Shown in pieces: positions 1-11,744 of a stretch of DNA of 64,000 nucleotides. The stretch is from assembly GCA_037447655.1 (NCBI GenBank), contig JBBHKE010003308.1, positions 1 through 64,000 of the forward strand, read 5' to 3'. The translations under genes and the position numbers were made by a program. Every line of letters starts with the position of its first letter. The first letter of the stretch is position 1. The stretch comes from Zygnema cylindricum. Its lineage: Eukaryota; Streptophyta; Zygnematophyceae; Zygnematales; Zygnemataceae. The notes beneath the pieces are model-generated. The model ran no database searches, was not told the DNA's origin, and saw nothing but the letters and a program-made list of their open reading frames with translations.

Positions 1-485
1 AACTCATTTTTATAATCAAATGTAAATCAACTAAAATCGCTAGTTTAAGGCAAATTGGCACTTTACCAACAAATAGGAAAACATATTTGTAAATGTCACA
101 CTATTTACACATTTTTGCGAGAGGTTGAGAATATTTTTTTCCTTTAGTACGTTTCCTACTGTAGGGATAATTTATGTTTGCAAGAGTATGCAATAATTAT
201 TTCGTGGGTTATTTCTCAAAAGTGTAGGCTGTCAGCGCCTCCTCTCCCCTCTCTCCCTCTACCTCTCAGCTCTTCCTCTTGTTGAAATGAGACACGTCGA
301 TTTTGGATATAAAATGAAATAGCTATTATAAATCTTTACATTTGATGTATAGTTATTTAGGGTCAAGTTCCATCTTTATTCAAATTATAGATCTTTGGTC
401 GTTAGTTTGAAAACCTATAAATAGGCCCAGTTTCCGTCCGTCTACACCTATAAACGGCGTGTCCCTAGCCCAACGTCAGCGAACT
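1..485. other. AT-rich non-coding stretch
   Basis: I see no gene. A pyrimidine-rich run lies near 238-283. At 360 there is TTA followed by GGGTCAAGTTCCAT, which resembles the terminal repeat of the Harbinger-type MITEs in this window, but no matching right end was found. Confidence 0.4.
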
Positions 486-1440
486 GGTAGCTTTGTCCCT
501 CAGCCAACGTCAACAAATGGGTAACACTGTCCCTTGGGCGACCTCAACGATCAGGTAACTTTCAAAGTACCCCATTGGCAATCGTTTATAACCGACACCT
601 ACAGTAATGAGTCTTCAACCGTATATCCTTCGTTCGTGACCGTCCAATTTTCCTTCAATCGCGAATTTCCATCAATTGTTGTGTTGTTTTGGGTCGCGTC
701 TACAAATGTACGTTCAGGCGTCTTGAATAGTACAAAAAATACTTAGACGTTTCGATAAACATGACGCGGTCCATGCGCGTGTAAACGGGCATGATAAACT
801 GGACATTGTCCATAAAATCGATCTTGGTTCCTCGATCGTGTCAACCGTTTTTCATCAATCGTTTTGTTTTGGGTTCGCGTCTACAAATGTCCTTGCGGAC
901 TTATAAAACAGTACAATAGTAGTTCGACGTTTTGATAAACATGGTAGCTTTGTCCCTCGGCCAACGTCAACAAACGCGTAACTCTGTCCCTTGGGCGACC
1001 TCAATGATCGGGTAACTTTCAAAGTACCCCATCGGCAATCGTTTATAATCGTGAGATCTTGGCTGCCCGAACCTGTCAATGAATATAGATGAAACTGACA
1101 CCTGCGGTAATGAGTCTTCATCCGTATATCCTTCGTTCGTGACCGTCCAATTTTCCTTCAATCGCGAATTTCCATCAATTGTTGTGTTGTTTTGGGTCGC
1201 GTCTACAAATGTACGTTCAGGCGTATTGAATAGTACAAAAAGTTCTTAGACGTTTCGATAAACATGACGCGGTCCATGCGCGTGTAAACGGGCATGATAA
1301 ACTGGACACTGTCCATAAAATCGATCTTGGTTGCTCGATCGTGTCAACCGTTTTTCGTCAATCGTTTTGTTTTGGGTCGCGTCTACAAATGTTTGTACGG
1401 ACTTCTAAAACAGTTCAATAGTACTTCGACGTTTCGATAA
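486..1440. repeat. Direct tandem duplication, about 457-bp unit
   Basis: The block starting GGTAGCTTTGTCCCT at 486 recurs at 943, and similarity continues through CGTCTACAAATGT at about 880 and 1381. The second copy holds about 46 extra bases near 1054-1099, so the offset grows from 457 to 503. The copies differ by scattered substitutions. No convincing reading frame is conserved between them, so this looks like non-coding tandem duplication. Confidence 0.8.
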
Positions 1441-1555
1441 ACAGGACGCGGTCCAAAGTGTAACGGGCATGATAAACAGAACATTGTCCAGGTTCGTGTA
1501 ACGGGCATGAAAAATAGGACAATCCATGCCCGTGTAACGGGCGTGATTTACTAGT
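1441..1555. repeat. Short degenerate tandem repeat (GTGTAACGGGCATGA core)
   Basis: Three degenerate repeats of a core close to GTGTAACGGGCATGATAAAC follow directly after the 457-bp duplication. The same core occurs once inside each large unit (near 780 and 1285), so this is probably a local expansion of that sequence. Confidence 0.6.
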
Positions 1556-1559
1556 CAGT

Positions 1560-2249
1560 AAAAAAGTGGGGTAGTTTAAAGAAATCCGCGCCTATCCGTA
1601 CCAAACCGTACCGATTATTTTGTTTTTTTTTGCGAACAACATTACAAATAATCTTGCCAATACTCTTTGAAGTTTTAAAGGTAAAAATGACCGTTGGATA
1701 TTCATTCGCGAGGCGTTCGCTTCATTTTTCTTTATAGCTGACAACGTTGCTGTAAGAGGTGGGTTGTGAGCTATAGGAAAAAATGAATTACGACACGCTC
1801 GAGGATTAAGCTACGTGTCAGATGGACAACCAACAACAAATCACAAGATTTTCACATGGTATGTTTACCTCTCAAAATACAATTGAAAATAAAAAAAATT
1901 AATCTCGAAACGATCCTTCGTCGCGCTATTTCTGGTAACGCTCTTTCGACACACTATTTCCGGTAACGCTCTTTCGACACACTATTTTTGACAAAGGATT
2001 TCCTCATGTTCGAAAACAAGAACCCTAAAAAATTAGCAAGCGTAAAAGACTGGCGTTTGCAAAAAGTACAAAAGTTCTATCGTATTATGACTTGGGTACG
2101 CAGTTACATGGTACGCAAGTGAAGATTTGAAGTGAAATTTGTCAGTGTTAAAAATCTGAAGGATATTGAATATCGGATTGTAGCTTACGTGGTGCTACTA
2201 AATATAGAACACATGGTTTACAAGCTCTACGCGATGGAACATCGACTGG
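1560..2249 (+). mobile_element. Harbinger-type MITE, copy 1 (truncated)
   Basis: The sequence aligns by eye with 15671-16260 and 62148-62872: shared landmarks are ATCTTGCCAATACTCT, a central hairpin, TCGCGCTATTTCT and a TACGTGG block. The left terminal repeat is missing. On the right, similarity fades near 2245, where the terminal repeat of a larger Harbinger element starts at 2250. It has no coding capacity. Confidence 0.65.
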
Positions 2250-2269
2250 GGGTAGAATTCCATTAGACG
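2250..2269 (+). repeat. Left terminal inverted repeat of Harbinger element
   Basis: GGGTAGAATTCCATTAGACG; it pairs with 12035-12054 with two mismatches. Five Gs in a row at 2248-2252 make the exact first base uncertain. Confidence 0.7.
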
Positions 2270-2512
2270 AAAAGTGTTGTTTCGTTACTGACGCCGTACT
2301 TTTTCGTATAGCCGTACTTTTTTGTATAGTACCGTACAGTGTCGTACCTGTTTTTTTTTTCTCTTCAGACGAGACATCATTACTGGAAAGCTGTCGTCGT
2401 TACTAGAAAGCTGTCGGGAGGCTCCAATGAGGTAGGCGTGATTCTTGGTCGTTGGATATTACACTTTTTCAGATCTGCAAAGCAATCGCCCACATCATCC
2501 AGTGATGAGATA

Positions 2513-2532
2513 CTCTCCTCGCGAGGAGAGTT
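2513..2532. repeat. Perfect 20-bp palindrome
   Basis: ACTCTCCTCGCGAGGAGAGT is self-complementary with no loop. A second near-palindrome, ACGTGTACCATTGGTACACG, follows about 40 bases later. Their role is unknown; both lie upstream of the Myb-like gene inside the Harbinger element. Confidence 0.6.
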
Positions 2533-2865
2533 GCACGATACTGGACGTGTACCAATACGTGTACCATTGGTACACGTAAAAAGGCAAAATATCTCCGCTT
2601 TGAACAAGCTATAAAAGGCCTACGCATCGTACAGGGCATGTGACGCCTGCCACGCTGGATGGATACAGGTCAACCGGCTGGCCACCAAATGACAACCAAC
2701 CGGCAACTGACCGGAAACCGACCGGCCAACCAGAAGTATATAACTTTCCTCTTGCTATCCACTTACCAAAGTTTGACCATATTTTGCCGCGTTTCTCATT
2801 TCCAAAATCAAAATTCGCGTTTCTGCACGAAAATTTCAAAAATTTCAAATCCAAATTCATAATTA

Positions 2866-2945
2866 AAATTTAAATTCAGAATTCACATTTAAATTCAGAA
2901 TTCACATTTAAATTCATAATATACATTTAAATTCATAATTCAAAT
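2866..2945. repeat. AT-rich tandem repeat, about 21-bp unit
   Basis: About four copies of a unit close to ACATTTAAATTCAGAATTC, degenerating rightward. It is non-coding. Confidence 0.7.
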
Positions 2946-3276
2946 TTCGTGGCAAATATTTTGACGAATTCAAAATTTAAGAACAAAAGATAAGGTTACG
3001 TTTTCGAACGTTAGAGGCTCTCTACCTACATAGGGAAATGAAGATGAATGACATTACCTATATAAACATGTGGTGCATTTCCGTTGTATATTTTGAAATA
3101 CTTGTTTACATCATTTTTTTATAATACTGGGATGGCTTTCCCAGGTGGCAGCCATAACCCTTTTGTCTATTTACCGGGCATTCTACCTCACACAATACCT
3201 ACTTTTCTTGTAAACATAACTCTGTGTGTTTGGACAATACATGAACGACAACACACCATCCTTAAAGTGAAAAAAA

Positions 3277-5145
3277 ATGGCCGTAGGGGGGATCCTACAA
3301 ACATTGAAAGAGAAGGCATCAGCGACAAAATCACCAATGCAACAGGTGCTACATTCAGGGTTTATATTTCGTTTATGTATTTTTTTGTTTGTGTTTATTA
3401 TTTTATGGTTTTATTTCATTTCCACCTTCGCTTTTTCCGTCTGCTTCAATTCGTGCTTTTCCACTCTTCTTCTATGCATACTCTTGTAATTTACGTTTAT
3501 CTTCATCGTCAATTCTTCTTGTAGGAGAAGGCATCACGAACAACGACCCTAACGCAACAGGTGCTATTTGTATAGTTTGTTTTTTGGTTTATGTTTGTTT
3601 TTTTACATTATTTTCTGTTTTGCTTCATATGTTTCTATTTTTTATATCTATTATTTATATTGTTATCTCCTCCTCCTTGTCTTTATGTACCTCCTTTTAT
3701 TTATCTTTATCTTTATTCTTTTCTCCCCCCCCCTCTTTTTCGTTTTCGTTCGATCCATCTTCTCTGACTCTTCTTCAACACATATTTTTTTAATTTACGT
3801 TTTTCACCTTCTAATCTTCATCGTCTATTCTTGTTAAAGGAGGAGGCATCAACGAACAAAAACTGTAATGCAACAGGTGCTATTTTCAGGGTTTGTTTTT
3901 GGTTAATGTTTATTTATTTATTTTGTTATTTATTTTCATGTTTTGCTTTATATGTTTTTTTTTATATCATTTATGATTTCTTCTCCTTCTCCTCCTCCTT
4001 GTCTTTCTATATCTACATGTATCTCTCCTTCTCCTTATTTTTCTTTTGACCCCATTCTTTTTCCTTTTTCTTCGATCCATATTCTCTGACTATTTTTCAA
4101 CGCATATTTTCTTAATTTACATCTTCCCACCTTCTAATATACATCGTCTATTCTTGTTAAAGGAGGAGGCATCACGAACAACAACCCTAATGCAACAGGT
4201 GCTATTTTCAGGGTTTGTTTTTAGTTAATGTTTATTTATTTATTTTGTTTTTTATTTTCTCGTTTTGCTTTATATGTTTTTATTTTTGTTTTCTGTCAAT
4301 TATGATTTATTCTCCTTCTCCTCCTCCTTGTCCTTCTATATCTACATGCATTTCTCCTTCTCCTTATTTTTCTCTTTCACCCCCTTTTCTTCCTTTTCCT
4401 TCGATCCATCTTCTCCGACTCTTCTTCAAAGCATATTTTCTTAATTTACGTCTTCCCTCCTCCTAATTTTCATTGTGTATTCCTGTTAAAGGAGGCATTT
4501 CCAACAAAAACCCTAATGCAACAAGTGTTATTTTCAGGGTTTGTTTTTTGTTAATGTTTATTTATTTATTTTGTTTTTTATTTTCTCGTTTTGCTTTATA
4601 TGTTTCTATTTTTGTTTCCTGTCATTTATGATTTCTTCTCCTCCTCCTCGTCCTCTTTGTCTTTCTATATCTACATGTATTTCTCTTTTTCCTTATTATT
4701 TTCTTTCAGCCCCTCTTCCTCCTTTTCCTTCGATCCATCTTCTTGACTCTTCTTCAACGCATATTTCATAATTTACGTCTTCCCTTCTAATCTTCATCAT
4801 CTATTCTTGTTAAAGGAGGAGGCATCACGAGCAAAAACCCTAATGCAATAGGTGTTATTTTCAGGGTTTATTTTTGGTTTTTGCTTAGTCTTTTTTATTG
4901 TTTTTACACTTTTGCTTCATTTGTTTATATTTTTGTTTTATGTTTCTTATAATTTCCTCTCTTTTCTCTTCTCCTTCTAATGCTCCTTCTCCTTATTCTT
5001 CTCCTTCAACCCCTCTTTTTCCTTCTCATTCCATTCATATTCTTCGACCCATCTTCTATGCTATTATGTAATTCACGTTTACTCTCTTTCTAATGTGCAT
5101 CGTCTATTTTTTTTGTAGGAGGAGGCATCACGAACCATACAACAG
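3277..5145 (+). repeat. Tandem array of seven exon-like modules
   Basis: Seven related modules lie at 3277-3345, 3525-3560, 3840-3876, 4163-4198, 4492-4524, 4816-4851 and 5119-5145. Modules 2-7 are preceded by a long T/C-rich tract ending in AAAG or GTAG, and all are followed by GTG. The core is 36 nt and in phase, reading EEASRTTTLMQQ in the cleanest copy (4163-4198). The first module opens with ATG and reads MAVGGILQTLKEKAS before the same ending. Lengths of 36, 33 and 27 nt keep the frame; module 3 is 37 nt and breaks it, and module 6 ends in TAG in place of CAG. The spacers of about 290 nt look like introns copied together with the exon. Splicing is an inference. Confidence 0.6.
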
Positions 5146-5429
5146 GTGTTATTTTTTGGGTTTGTTTTTGGTTTTTGTTTCTTTTTGTTGATTTTTTTTA
5201 TTTGTTTTCCTTCATCTATTTCTATTTTTGTTTTTATGTTTTTACGTTTTCCTCTCTTTCTCCTTGTATACGTATTCATCTAACCTTCTTCGTCTAATTT
5301 TTTTTCTGTTTTTTTCGATTCTTCTTTTCCCACTCTCCTCAATATATGTGTGTATTTATATAAATTAATTTTTAAGGTTTTTTCTTATCGTTTTCATGTA
5401 TTTCTAGGTTTTTCTTTTTGGTCTTGTAG

Positions 5430-6404
5430 GTGGTTGTAAGAATAAAAATTTGCAAAAAAACGCTAGAAAATCCAAACAAACCCCTACTGCCAGAAAACAA
5501 AACACTGAAAAACAATAGCCAAGAAGTGGGGAAAATGGGTACAAAAACGGGGGATCCAACTAAGGGTAACGAACAGGAAGAAGAAGGAGATTGTTGAAAT
5601 TAGTGCAATCCCTCAGTCTACTAACAGTCAATGGATGGAGAACGAGGTGTTCAAGTTGATTTTCGTTAAGGTCAAAGAAACGCAACACGAGAAGACAAAC
5701 GACCTACAAGCCACGCATCGATCCGCTGAACAAAAATAGAGACGCGTCAGCCTTCAGTTGGAAGATGAAAGTGTGTCCAAACCATATCTTCGATGTTGGC
5801 AAAAATGCGAAAATCTCACTAAGGATTACAAGAAAGTTAAAGACTACCAATCAAAAATTCCTAGTGGCAATCTAGATTACTCGTCAATGGCCACGCATGA
5901 GAGGTCCGAGAAAAAATTACCAAGTGGTTTTGTTGAACGTTTATATTCAACGATAGATGCAGGTATGGGGGGAAATGAAAAAACATAGCACCATCCCATG
6001 TTAGGGATACGTTTACACTTCGTCAAGGAGGGACTACCACGGTTGAGGGAAACGTTAGTGCCTCTAAAAGTAATCTTTTTGATGATACACAAACTACCTC
6101 ACCAACATCCCAGAACATTTACAACAATAGTACTGGGAAACGCAAAAGAAATGCAAATGACGCTAGCGTAGTATGATCATTGGAGTTTACGGGGTTTCGA
6201 GAAAAAGCACAAGAAATACATGAAATGTCTCTAAAGGAGTCGAAGGAGACGAATAACACATTTGCGGAATTGCTTAAAGCAAATTGGGAGAGGAACGAAC
6301 ATCGTTTTCAAGAAGCTGAAAGAATATTTCTTTTGATGAACGTCGTGTGTAATGTGGCAGAAAAGAAGGGTGGTGAGGATAACAACTCATCCCATCAGCC
6401 ATGA
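5430..6404 (+). pseudogene. Myb/SANT-like DNA-binding protein of a Harbinger element (ORF1), broken
   Basis: In PIF/Harbinger elements this protein helps bring the transposase to the element ends. After an acceptor-like TTGTAG at 5424-5429 a reading frame runs to TGA at 5595. A second frame then carries SQWMENEVFKLIF, an in-frame TAG where a tryptophan codon would fit, and CWQKCENLTKDYKKVKDYQ, the third helix and linker typical of Myb/SANT (trihelix) folds. A separate frame (6180-6404) ends in a charged helical tail, ESKETNNTFAELLKANWERN, as expected at the C-terminus of this family. At least three frame breaks are needed, so it is a relic. The exon-like array upstream may be its 5' part. Confidence 0.6.
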
Positions 6405-7558
6405 TATTATTAAGGTAAGAGTGAAACAAAATGTTGCATTATTTCCTTAGGTAATAAGTTTTGTGGTTGATTTAATTTTATCTTTGGAGTTGTTTTCGGT
6501 CTCAATTGATTTCCTCTATTTTTTTGTTTCTATTGATTAGTTTATCTCTTGTTTGAATGAACACAAATGTTGGAACGAGGCGAAACGTCTACATAGTATT
6601 GGATTACATTTACTTTCGTGGAGGAGTACATTGTTTGTTATCACGGTGTTTTATATAATAGTTTTAATTTGTAAGTTTCCATCTTTCTTTTTGCTTAGCT
6701 ACAGATTGAAGGACAAAAATAAAAAACACATAAAAACGTAGCTTATACAGGCAAATATTGGTTTTACTTTCGTTCATAGTTATTCATAAAGATGTCTATG
6801 ATGTTTTACAACGTATACTTCATGCTATGTAATTTGACCAGTACAAGTTCGTATTTTTAAACATATTTTTTTGTAAAACTTTCATAACACACGGGAACAA
6901 TCAATGCTTAGACCTTGTCTTCATCACATTTTATTTGACATGTGCGTACTACCCCTCTAGAAATGTTAATGTAATATGCCAATCTTGATGTTATTATCCA
7001 TGATTGGTACTCTCTATTTATTTGTAAAAGCCCTTAAAAGTATCCATTGTAACCAAGATATATTGCAAAGTCAATTCACTACAATATCGACAAATGCGAA
7101 TATTTTTTAGTTTGTTAGGGCAATTCTTATCTCATTAAATGGTCAACACTTGTTGGATCTGACTCTTAAGGGCCTTACATAACAATTTTCTACCACACCT
7201 GTTTGTGGTTAGTACTTAATGGGGTCTTCAAGCAATTGTTCATGGCATCTTGACATTTTTATATCTAACCCCGATTGGGTAGTCTGTGAAGTTTATGCGG
7301 TTAATGGTTTCAGACCGCAATACCATCTTCCGAGAGCTCCACCATGATGTCCCTATAAACAAAATATTTATTTCTGTTTATGCTTTTTGTTTTTGACTTA
7401 CTCTTTCATTTTCCTTCTTCGATGTTCCATTTATTAATGTTCCCCTCATACAATCTGCGACTAGCACTCGCCAAAGAGATTGTTTGGAGGAACCTTTTTT
7501 CACTTTAGCCCACGATCAAGCTTTGCAAGAATTTGTTACATTTTTCCCTATTTGTTTA
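6405..7558. other. No recognisable gene
   Basis: AT-rich sequence between the Myb-like relic and the LTR fragments. I found no C-terminal half of the HARBI1-like nuclease here, although its position inside the Harbinger element would allow it. Confidence 0.4.
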
Positions 7559-7735
7559 TGTTGAAATCTGAGGTTTCTAGTGTGTATTTTCTAGGTTAGT
7601 ATGTATAAAAATAAAAAGATCTCATTGGGCAGTCATGCTTTGATTTCCCTCTCTCTAGTCCCTATACTTGTTGCAGTCAATGAAGAGACTTGTTGCAATC
7701 ACTGAAGACCAGTGAGAGAGAGATAGACCGGCCGT
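7559..7735 (+). mobile_element. LTR start fragment (plus orientation)
   Basis: It begins TGTTGAAATCTGAGG and includes GTATTTTCTAGG and CCCTATACTTGTTGCAGTCA, landmarks seen in sense orientation at the start of the copia A LTR (44326) and, on minus, at the start of the C-type LTRs. The copy stops near 7735. It may be the left part of the LTR that ends at 10767, but no matching target duplication was found (GTTTA before 7559, AATGA after 10767). Confidence 0.5.
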
Positions 7736-7789
7736 CATTTCTTATAGTGTAGTACTTGTGTCGGCCTATATAGGGTTTTGTAGCTATAT

Positions 7790-8498
7790 GTAATTGTGTG
7801 ACCTCCATTGGCCCACAGAATGTCCAGCTTATATGAAGTCTTTAGGATAATATTTGCATGTTTAACTTTCCCACTAAAAAACGTGCCACCTTGGCACGCA
7901 AATATTTTTATTACCCTCACCCTTGTGAAGGCCCAACTCCCTTGAGCCGAACGTAAGAAGAATCATTGAATTTGCTCCTTTGGGAATTAAGTTATGGTCG
8001 GCCAAAGATGGCCTATAAATATAAAAGGTCTCCCACAGAGAGAGATGCCTAAAAAAAAGTCTAAGTCTTAATTCCCTCTCTAAACCCTTTACTACTACTT
8101 GACTCTACCTATCAAAAGACTGTAAAGTATAAGAAGTAAAGCTACTGCGGTACTTCTTGTACGACCATAGTACGACATGGCAATCCCGCTGACATTTGTC
8201 AGTTCGTGAGCCATGGTGGCTCTTCCCACGGTATCCGTCGTCCACTTATGGCTTGCCACGTGTCATCCGCCGACATTGGCTCACAAACCGCCAAATGACA
8301 ACTCCGGTGCGTTAGCTCCACTATGAACCGTCCGATTGGAAATTGGGAATTAATCACGTTCGTTTAAATTGAACGTCGTTTCGTTTCGTAATGCACAAAA
8401 TGGAGTATGTAGATTGGTACTATTTTTCTGTCTTCTTGACTGCTTAAGGCAACCATGGCTCTCTTTGAGTCCTTAGTGACTACGATAAGTGTGTCGAC
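7790..8498 (-). mobile_element. Truncated C-type LTR fragment
   Basis: It shares in order the landmarks of the C-type LTRs: ACCTCCATTGGCCCACAGAATG, TTTGCTCC...AAGTTATGG, GTACGACCATAGTACGACATGG, and GCCATGGCTCTC...TAGTGACTACGA. The orientation is that of a minus-strand LTR. The end beyond the last landmark is missing because the next LTR starts at 8499. Confidence 0.55.
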
Positions 8499-9550
8499 TG
8501 AAACTCTGAGACCTCCATAAGTCCTCAGAATGGACAGCTTCCAAGAAGCCTCTAGGATAACCCTGACCCTTTTGAGTTTCAGCAAGAACAAATGCCACCC
8601 TGGCAAACAAAAACTTTGACCACCTGCACCCTGTGAAGGCAAGACTCCCCTGAGTTGATAGCAAAAAGAATCTCTGAATTTGCTCCCTTTAGCAGTAAGT
8701 TATGGAGGGTCAAAGTTGACCTTTTGTACAATAGCTCTCTGGGAGAGAGGGTCCTATCTCCTAATTTTTTCTAAGTCCTATCTCTCTCACAGACTCTATA
8801 CTGATGTTCGGAGCCAATCAAATTACACCTCCGTACACAAAAGTATAGTTGTCGGTGTACATTCTGTACGGACACTGTACGACATGGCCTAAATGTCGAC
8901 ACGTGGTATATCCGGATTCGCTCCCTTAATCCTCGGAGATGCCGCGATCCAATGTCATTCCGCCACGTGTCATCCGATGTGGCGATGACCAAAAACCGCC
9001 AAAATCCTCTTCCGTGATCTCGGCGTTAATTCCGGCCGTCTGATTAAATTCACATTTAATCGTAGCCGTAATAATTAAAGCGCGGTATTCGTTTCGCTAA
9101 AGAAATAAATGCGCGGTATCGGTTTCTTATCCGTACCGTAATCCGTACTTTTACATAACTGGATATATGTATCCCGTAAACAATTACACTTAAATGAACT
9201 ATCCTACGTATTAATGTTTAATTAAATTTCAAACCCTACAGTATGTAACACTACTTAAAGACTTAACGGCTAAGGCTACCGGCTACCAGCTGTTTGTCGT
9301 CCGGCAGGTACCATGATCAAATCCTGTGGCCGGTACATATATTTTTAGTAAATAAACCCCTAACGGTAAATAAACTAATATATATTTCCCGTAAACCTCT
9401 AGATAGCCTAGGTAGCCATGGCTCTAGCTTCCTCTCCAATTTCTTAGTGACTGCGACAAGTTTGAGAGTTGAAGAGAGAAGTTAGAGGTAGACTGCCTCG
9501 GCTTCTTTCTATATTTCTATTTAGACCTAAAAAATACTTTAAATACTTTA
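8499..9550 (-). mobile_element. C-type solo LTR, diverged
   Basis: It begins TGAAACTCTGAGACCTCC, identical to the first 18 bases of the solo LTR at 53841, and runs through the same landmarks to AAAAAATACTTTA near 9545. The usual CAACA end is degraded, so the right boundary is approximate. It contains the antisense tRNA-like hairpin (GGTACCATGATCAAATCC, then T5 near 9344). Confidence 0.6.
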
Positions 9551-10767
9551 AACGGACCATTAATTTCTACATATGACGTATCACAAAGTATTCGGGTTAC
9601 GTACGGCTGGTTTGCCTCCGTACATTCAGTAGTGAGCTCGTGTATATTTGTAGGACTTATTCATTTTGTTTTTAGGAACTTTTTGGACAAAAATTGTTTG
9701 CTCATTTTTGGCAATTTTCATCTGAGGATTGCTCTCAGTTGTATTGGCAAAATTATCTGAAATTTTGCATGTGTGTTCCTCTTTGTATTGGCAAAATTAT
9801 TGAAAATTTTCAGACCTATTGTGTTTCTGGTAAGCTTGGGACTTCATTGTGAAGCTGGTCAGATTTATCAAAGTTCTGGCAAATTTTATTTCATTAACTT
9901 TGATTGAGTGGTGTGATAGGTCAGTGTGGTATTTTTATATGAAAATTTGTGAGAATATTAATTCTCCTAAAAAATATATGTTCATGAAGTTTTAGCCTAT
10001 TTTGTTTATTCTAAATAATTCTGAGTGGACTCAAAGTAGGCTGTTTTTGGGGTAGTCTGCGGTCGTTCCGAGGGTAAATCCATGGCTGAAAATGGCTATG
10101 GACAACAATTTGCTGGCAGGTGTTTTCCCAACATATGAATGCACATATCCGGACACTTATAACTAAGCCGGCGGCAATTAATTGTACAATCACTTAGTGG
10201 TGATCTCTCATTAATATTGACTGTACAGTGATAGATTAACTTTAGCGTGATTAGGAGGACTTAGATCGTAGTGGCAGTTTGGTTCTTGGACGTATCTCTC
10301 ATGAACACTTATATTGGAGGTAAAACACTATATAATACGACAACTAGGAGTAGAAACTCACTACGAGTTTAACACGTAGGACGTAGAACATTTTATGTAT
10401 CCATACTTCCAAACTGTGTAATCTTTTTGGGAAACTTTTGAGTTGCATATCTTGGTGTATATTAGATCAATTGAGCTGAAACTTTTGGACTTGTCAGTCT
10501 TTGTGATATCCTATATTGTGGTATAGTTTGAAGCAGTTTGGACAGTTGTATCAGATTTTGTGAGCTGTAGAAACCAGCTATTTGATAGGATTATTGATTA
10601 GCTTCGGTGAGTGAATTATGTCTACTTCTACTACTACTGCTGCTGCTTCATCTGCTCATTATGTCTACTTCTACTACTACTGCTGCTGCTCCACCTGCTC
10701 CAAGTGCTCCAGCTTCACCTGCTCCAGCTTCACCTGCTCCACCTGCTCCAGTGGTTGTGGAACAACA
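9551..10767 (+). mobile_element. Copia LTR 3' part (M/B-like) that carries a Gag start codon
   Basis: The right boundary is GTGGAACAACA at 10757-10767, the LTR end seen in copia M. Before it, an ATG at 10661 opens MSTSTTTAAAPPAPSAP and reaches VVVEQQ at the LTR edge, matching the Gag N-terminus of copia M. A shorter duplicate start lies at 10618. The frame then runs into the adjoining Harbinger sequence and ends at 10855. Upstream, TTTTGCATGTGTGTTCC and GCTTGGGACTTCATTGTGAAG match the copia B LTR. No primer site or gag body follows, so this is a solo or truncated LTR that broke the nuclease gene. Confidence 0.65.
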
Positions 10768-11744
10768 AATGAAAGATGACACCTCTTCCAAATCTATATT
10801 AACAGATGGCTTTTGCAGTCCCTCCCCAAACAAAATAGCGTCCCCTATACCATAATTTTTGAATACCCTGGAATCGTGAACACTACTGGCCCACCGAACA
10901 CACGCATCTAGAATACGGATGTTGGGAGCTACAACCGCTTGGAATATTGTACTATAGTTTCTTTCCCTATCATACCAATCCGACGCCTTCATTCCAGCCC
11001 CCAACCCTATATTAATGTGGGTGGCGTCGATAAGACCACAACAATCGGAAATTAGAATTTGTAACTTTTGAATGCGGTTACGAGTTGATTGAATTTTGTT
11101 CCTGTTGGCCAGTAAATCAACCGCGGGGTAAAGATATCCCATACTGCTCTAGAGAATAATGTCTGTTTCCTTGACACCGTGGTTTTGCTGGCTCCAAAGA
11201 GCTCTACCACTGAAGTAGGTGTGTTTACAGTCGCCAAACGGTAAAGAACCATTTCTATTTGACGTTTGACCAAAAGTTTTCTGTTAGGAATGTTAAAAAA
11301 ACAGGGCGCGCGGTCCGTCTCCATACGATGACCTAGTTTCTCTACCAAATAATAAACAAGATACTGTGGAAGACGAAACAGTCCCATATACCTATCATTT
11401 TGAATAGTATCGACAAGTGTCATTGAAAAATGTAAATTGCGGGGGACAATATAGTATTCTTCCCGCAGCCTACGTCGTCTAAGACTGTCTATCGATCTTG
11501 AGAAACCCTCAACCAGATGTACGAAGGTTTGGGAAGCAGTCATGATGTTGTTTTGAATATAGAACATCATGATCATTAAAAGAACACATTCATCTTTTGT
11601 TTGATTACCACTGCTCATATTAAGAGAGACAAATATAAGCGGTAACAGCTCCGTTTTGCATAGACACACGATTAAAGGTGACAAGTGTAACCTAAGACGG
11701 CAACAAATGTTTGGAAGGCGATTTGAAAGTAGCCATGGCAACAC
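10768..11744 (-). pseudogene. HARBI1-like DDE nuclease (PIF/Harbinger transposase), truncated and frameshifted
   Basis: The transposase of this superfamily cuts TTA/TAA targets. An ATG at 11618 opens MSSGNQTKDECVLLM; the N-terminal part reads FRLPQYLVYYLVEKLG and ELFGASKTTVSR, typical of the helical DNA-binding region of HARBI1-like proteins. A frameshift near 11052 moves into the frame holding CGLIDATHINIG (first catalytic Asp context) and SVHDSRVF. The coding sequence stops at the LTR edge at 10768 after DLEEVSSF, so the third acidic residue and the C-terminus are missing. The family normally has about 350-450 residues; about 290 remain from this ATG. Confidence 0.75.

Noticed and set aside
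534-746. 70-codon plus frame in the tandem duplication
   Set aside because: The second copy of the repeat does not keep the frame.
3084-4771. Membrane-protein-like frames on plus
   Set aside because: Their hydrophobicity comes from T-rich intron-like spacers in every frame; no conserved start or motif.
3500-5150. CRISPR-like array (regularly spaced short repeats)
   Set aside because: The spacers are themselves related T-rich sequences, spacing is about 300 nt, and the genome is eukaryotic; an exon/intron tandem duplication explains it better.
5430-5595. Separate short lysine-rich gene
   Set aside because: It adjoins an acceptor-like AG and the Myb/SANT frame and is better explained as part of that broken gene.
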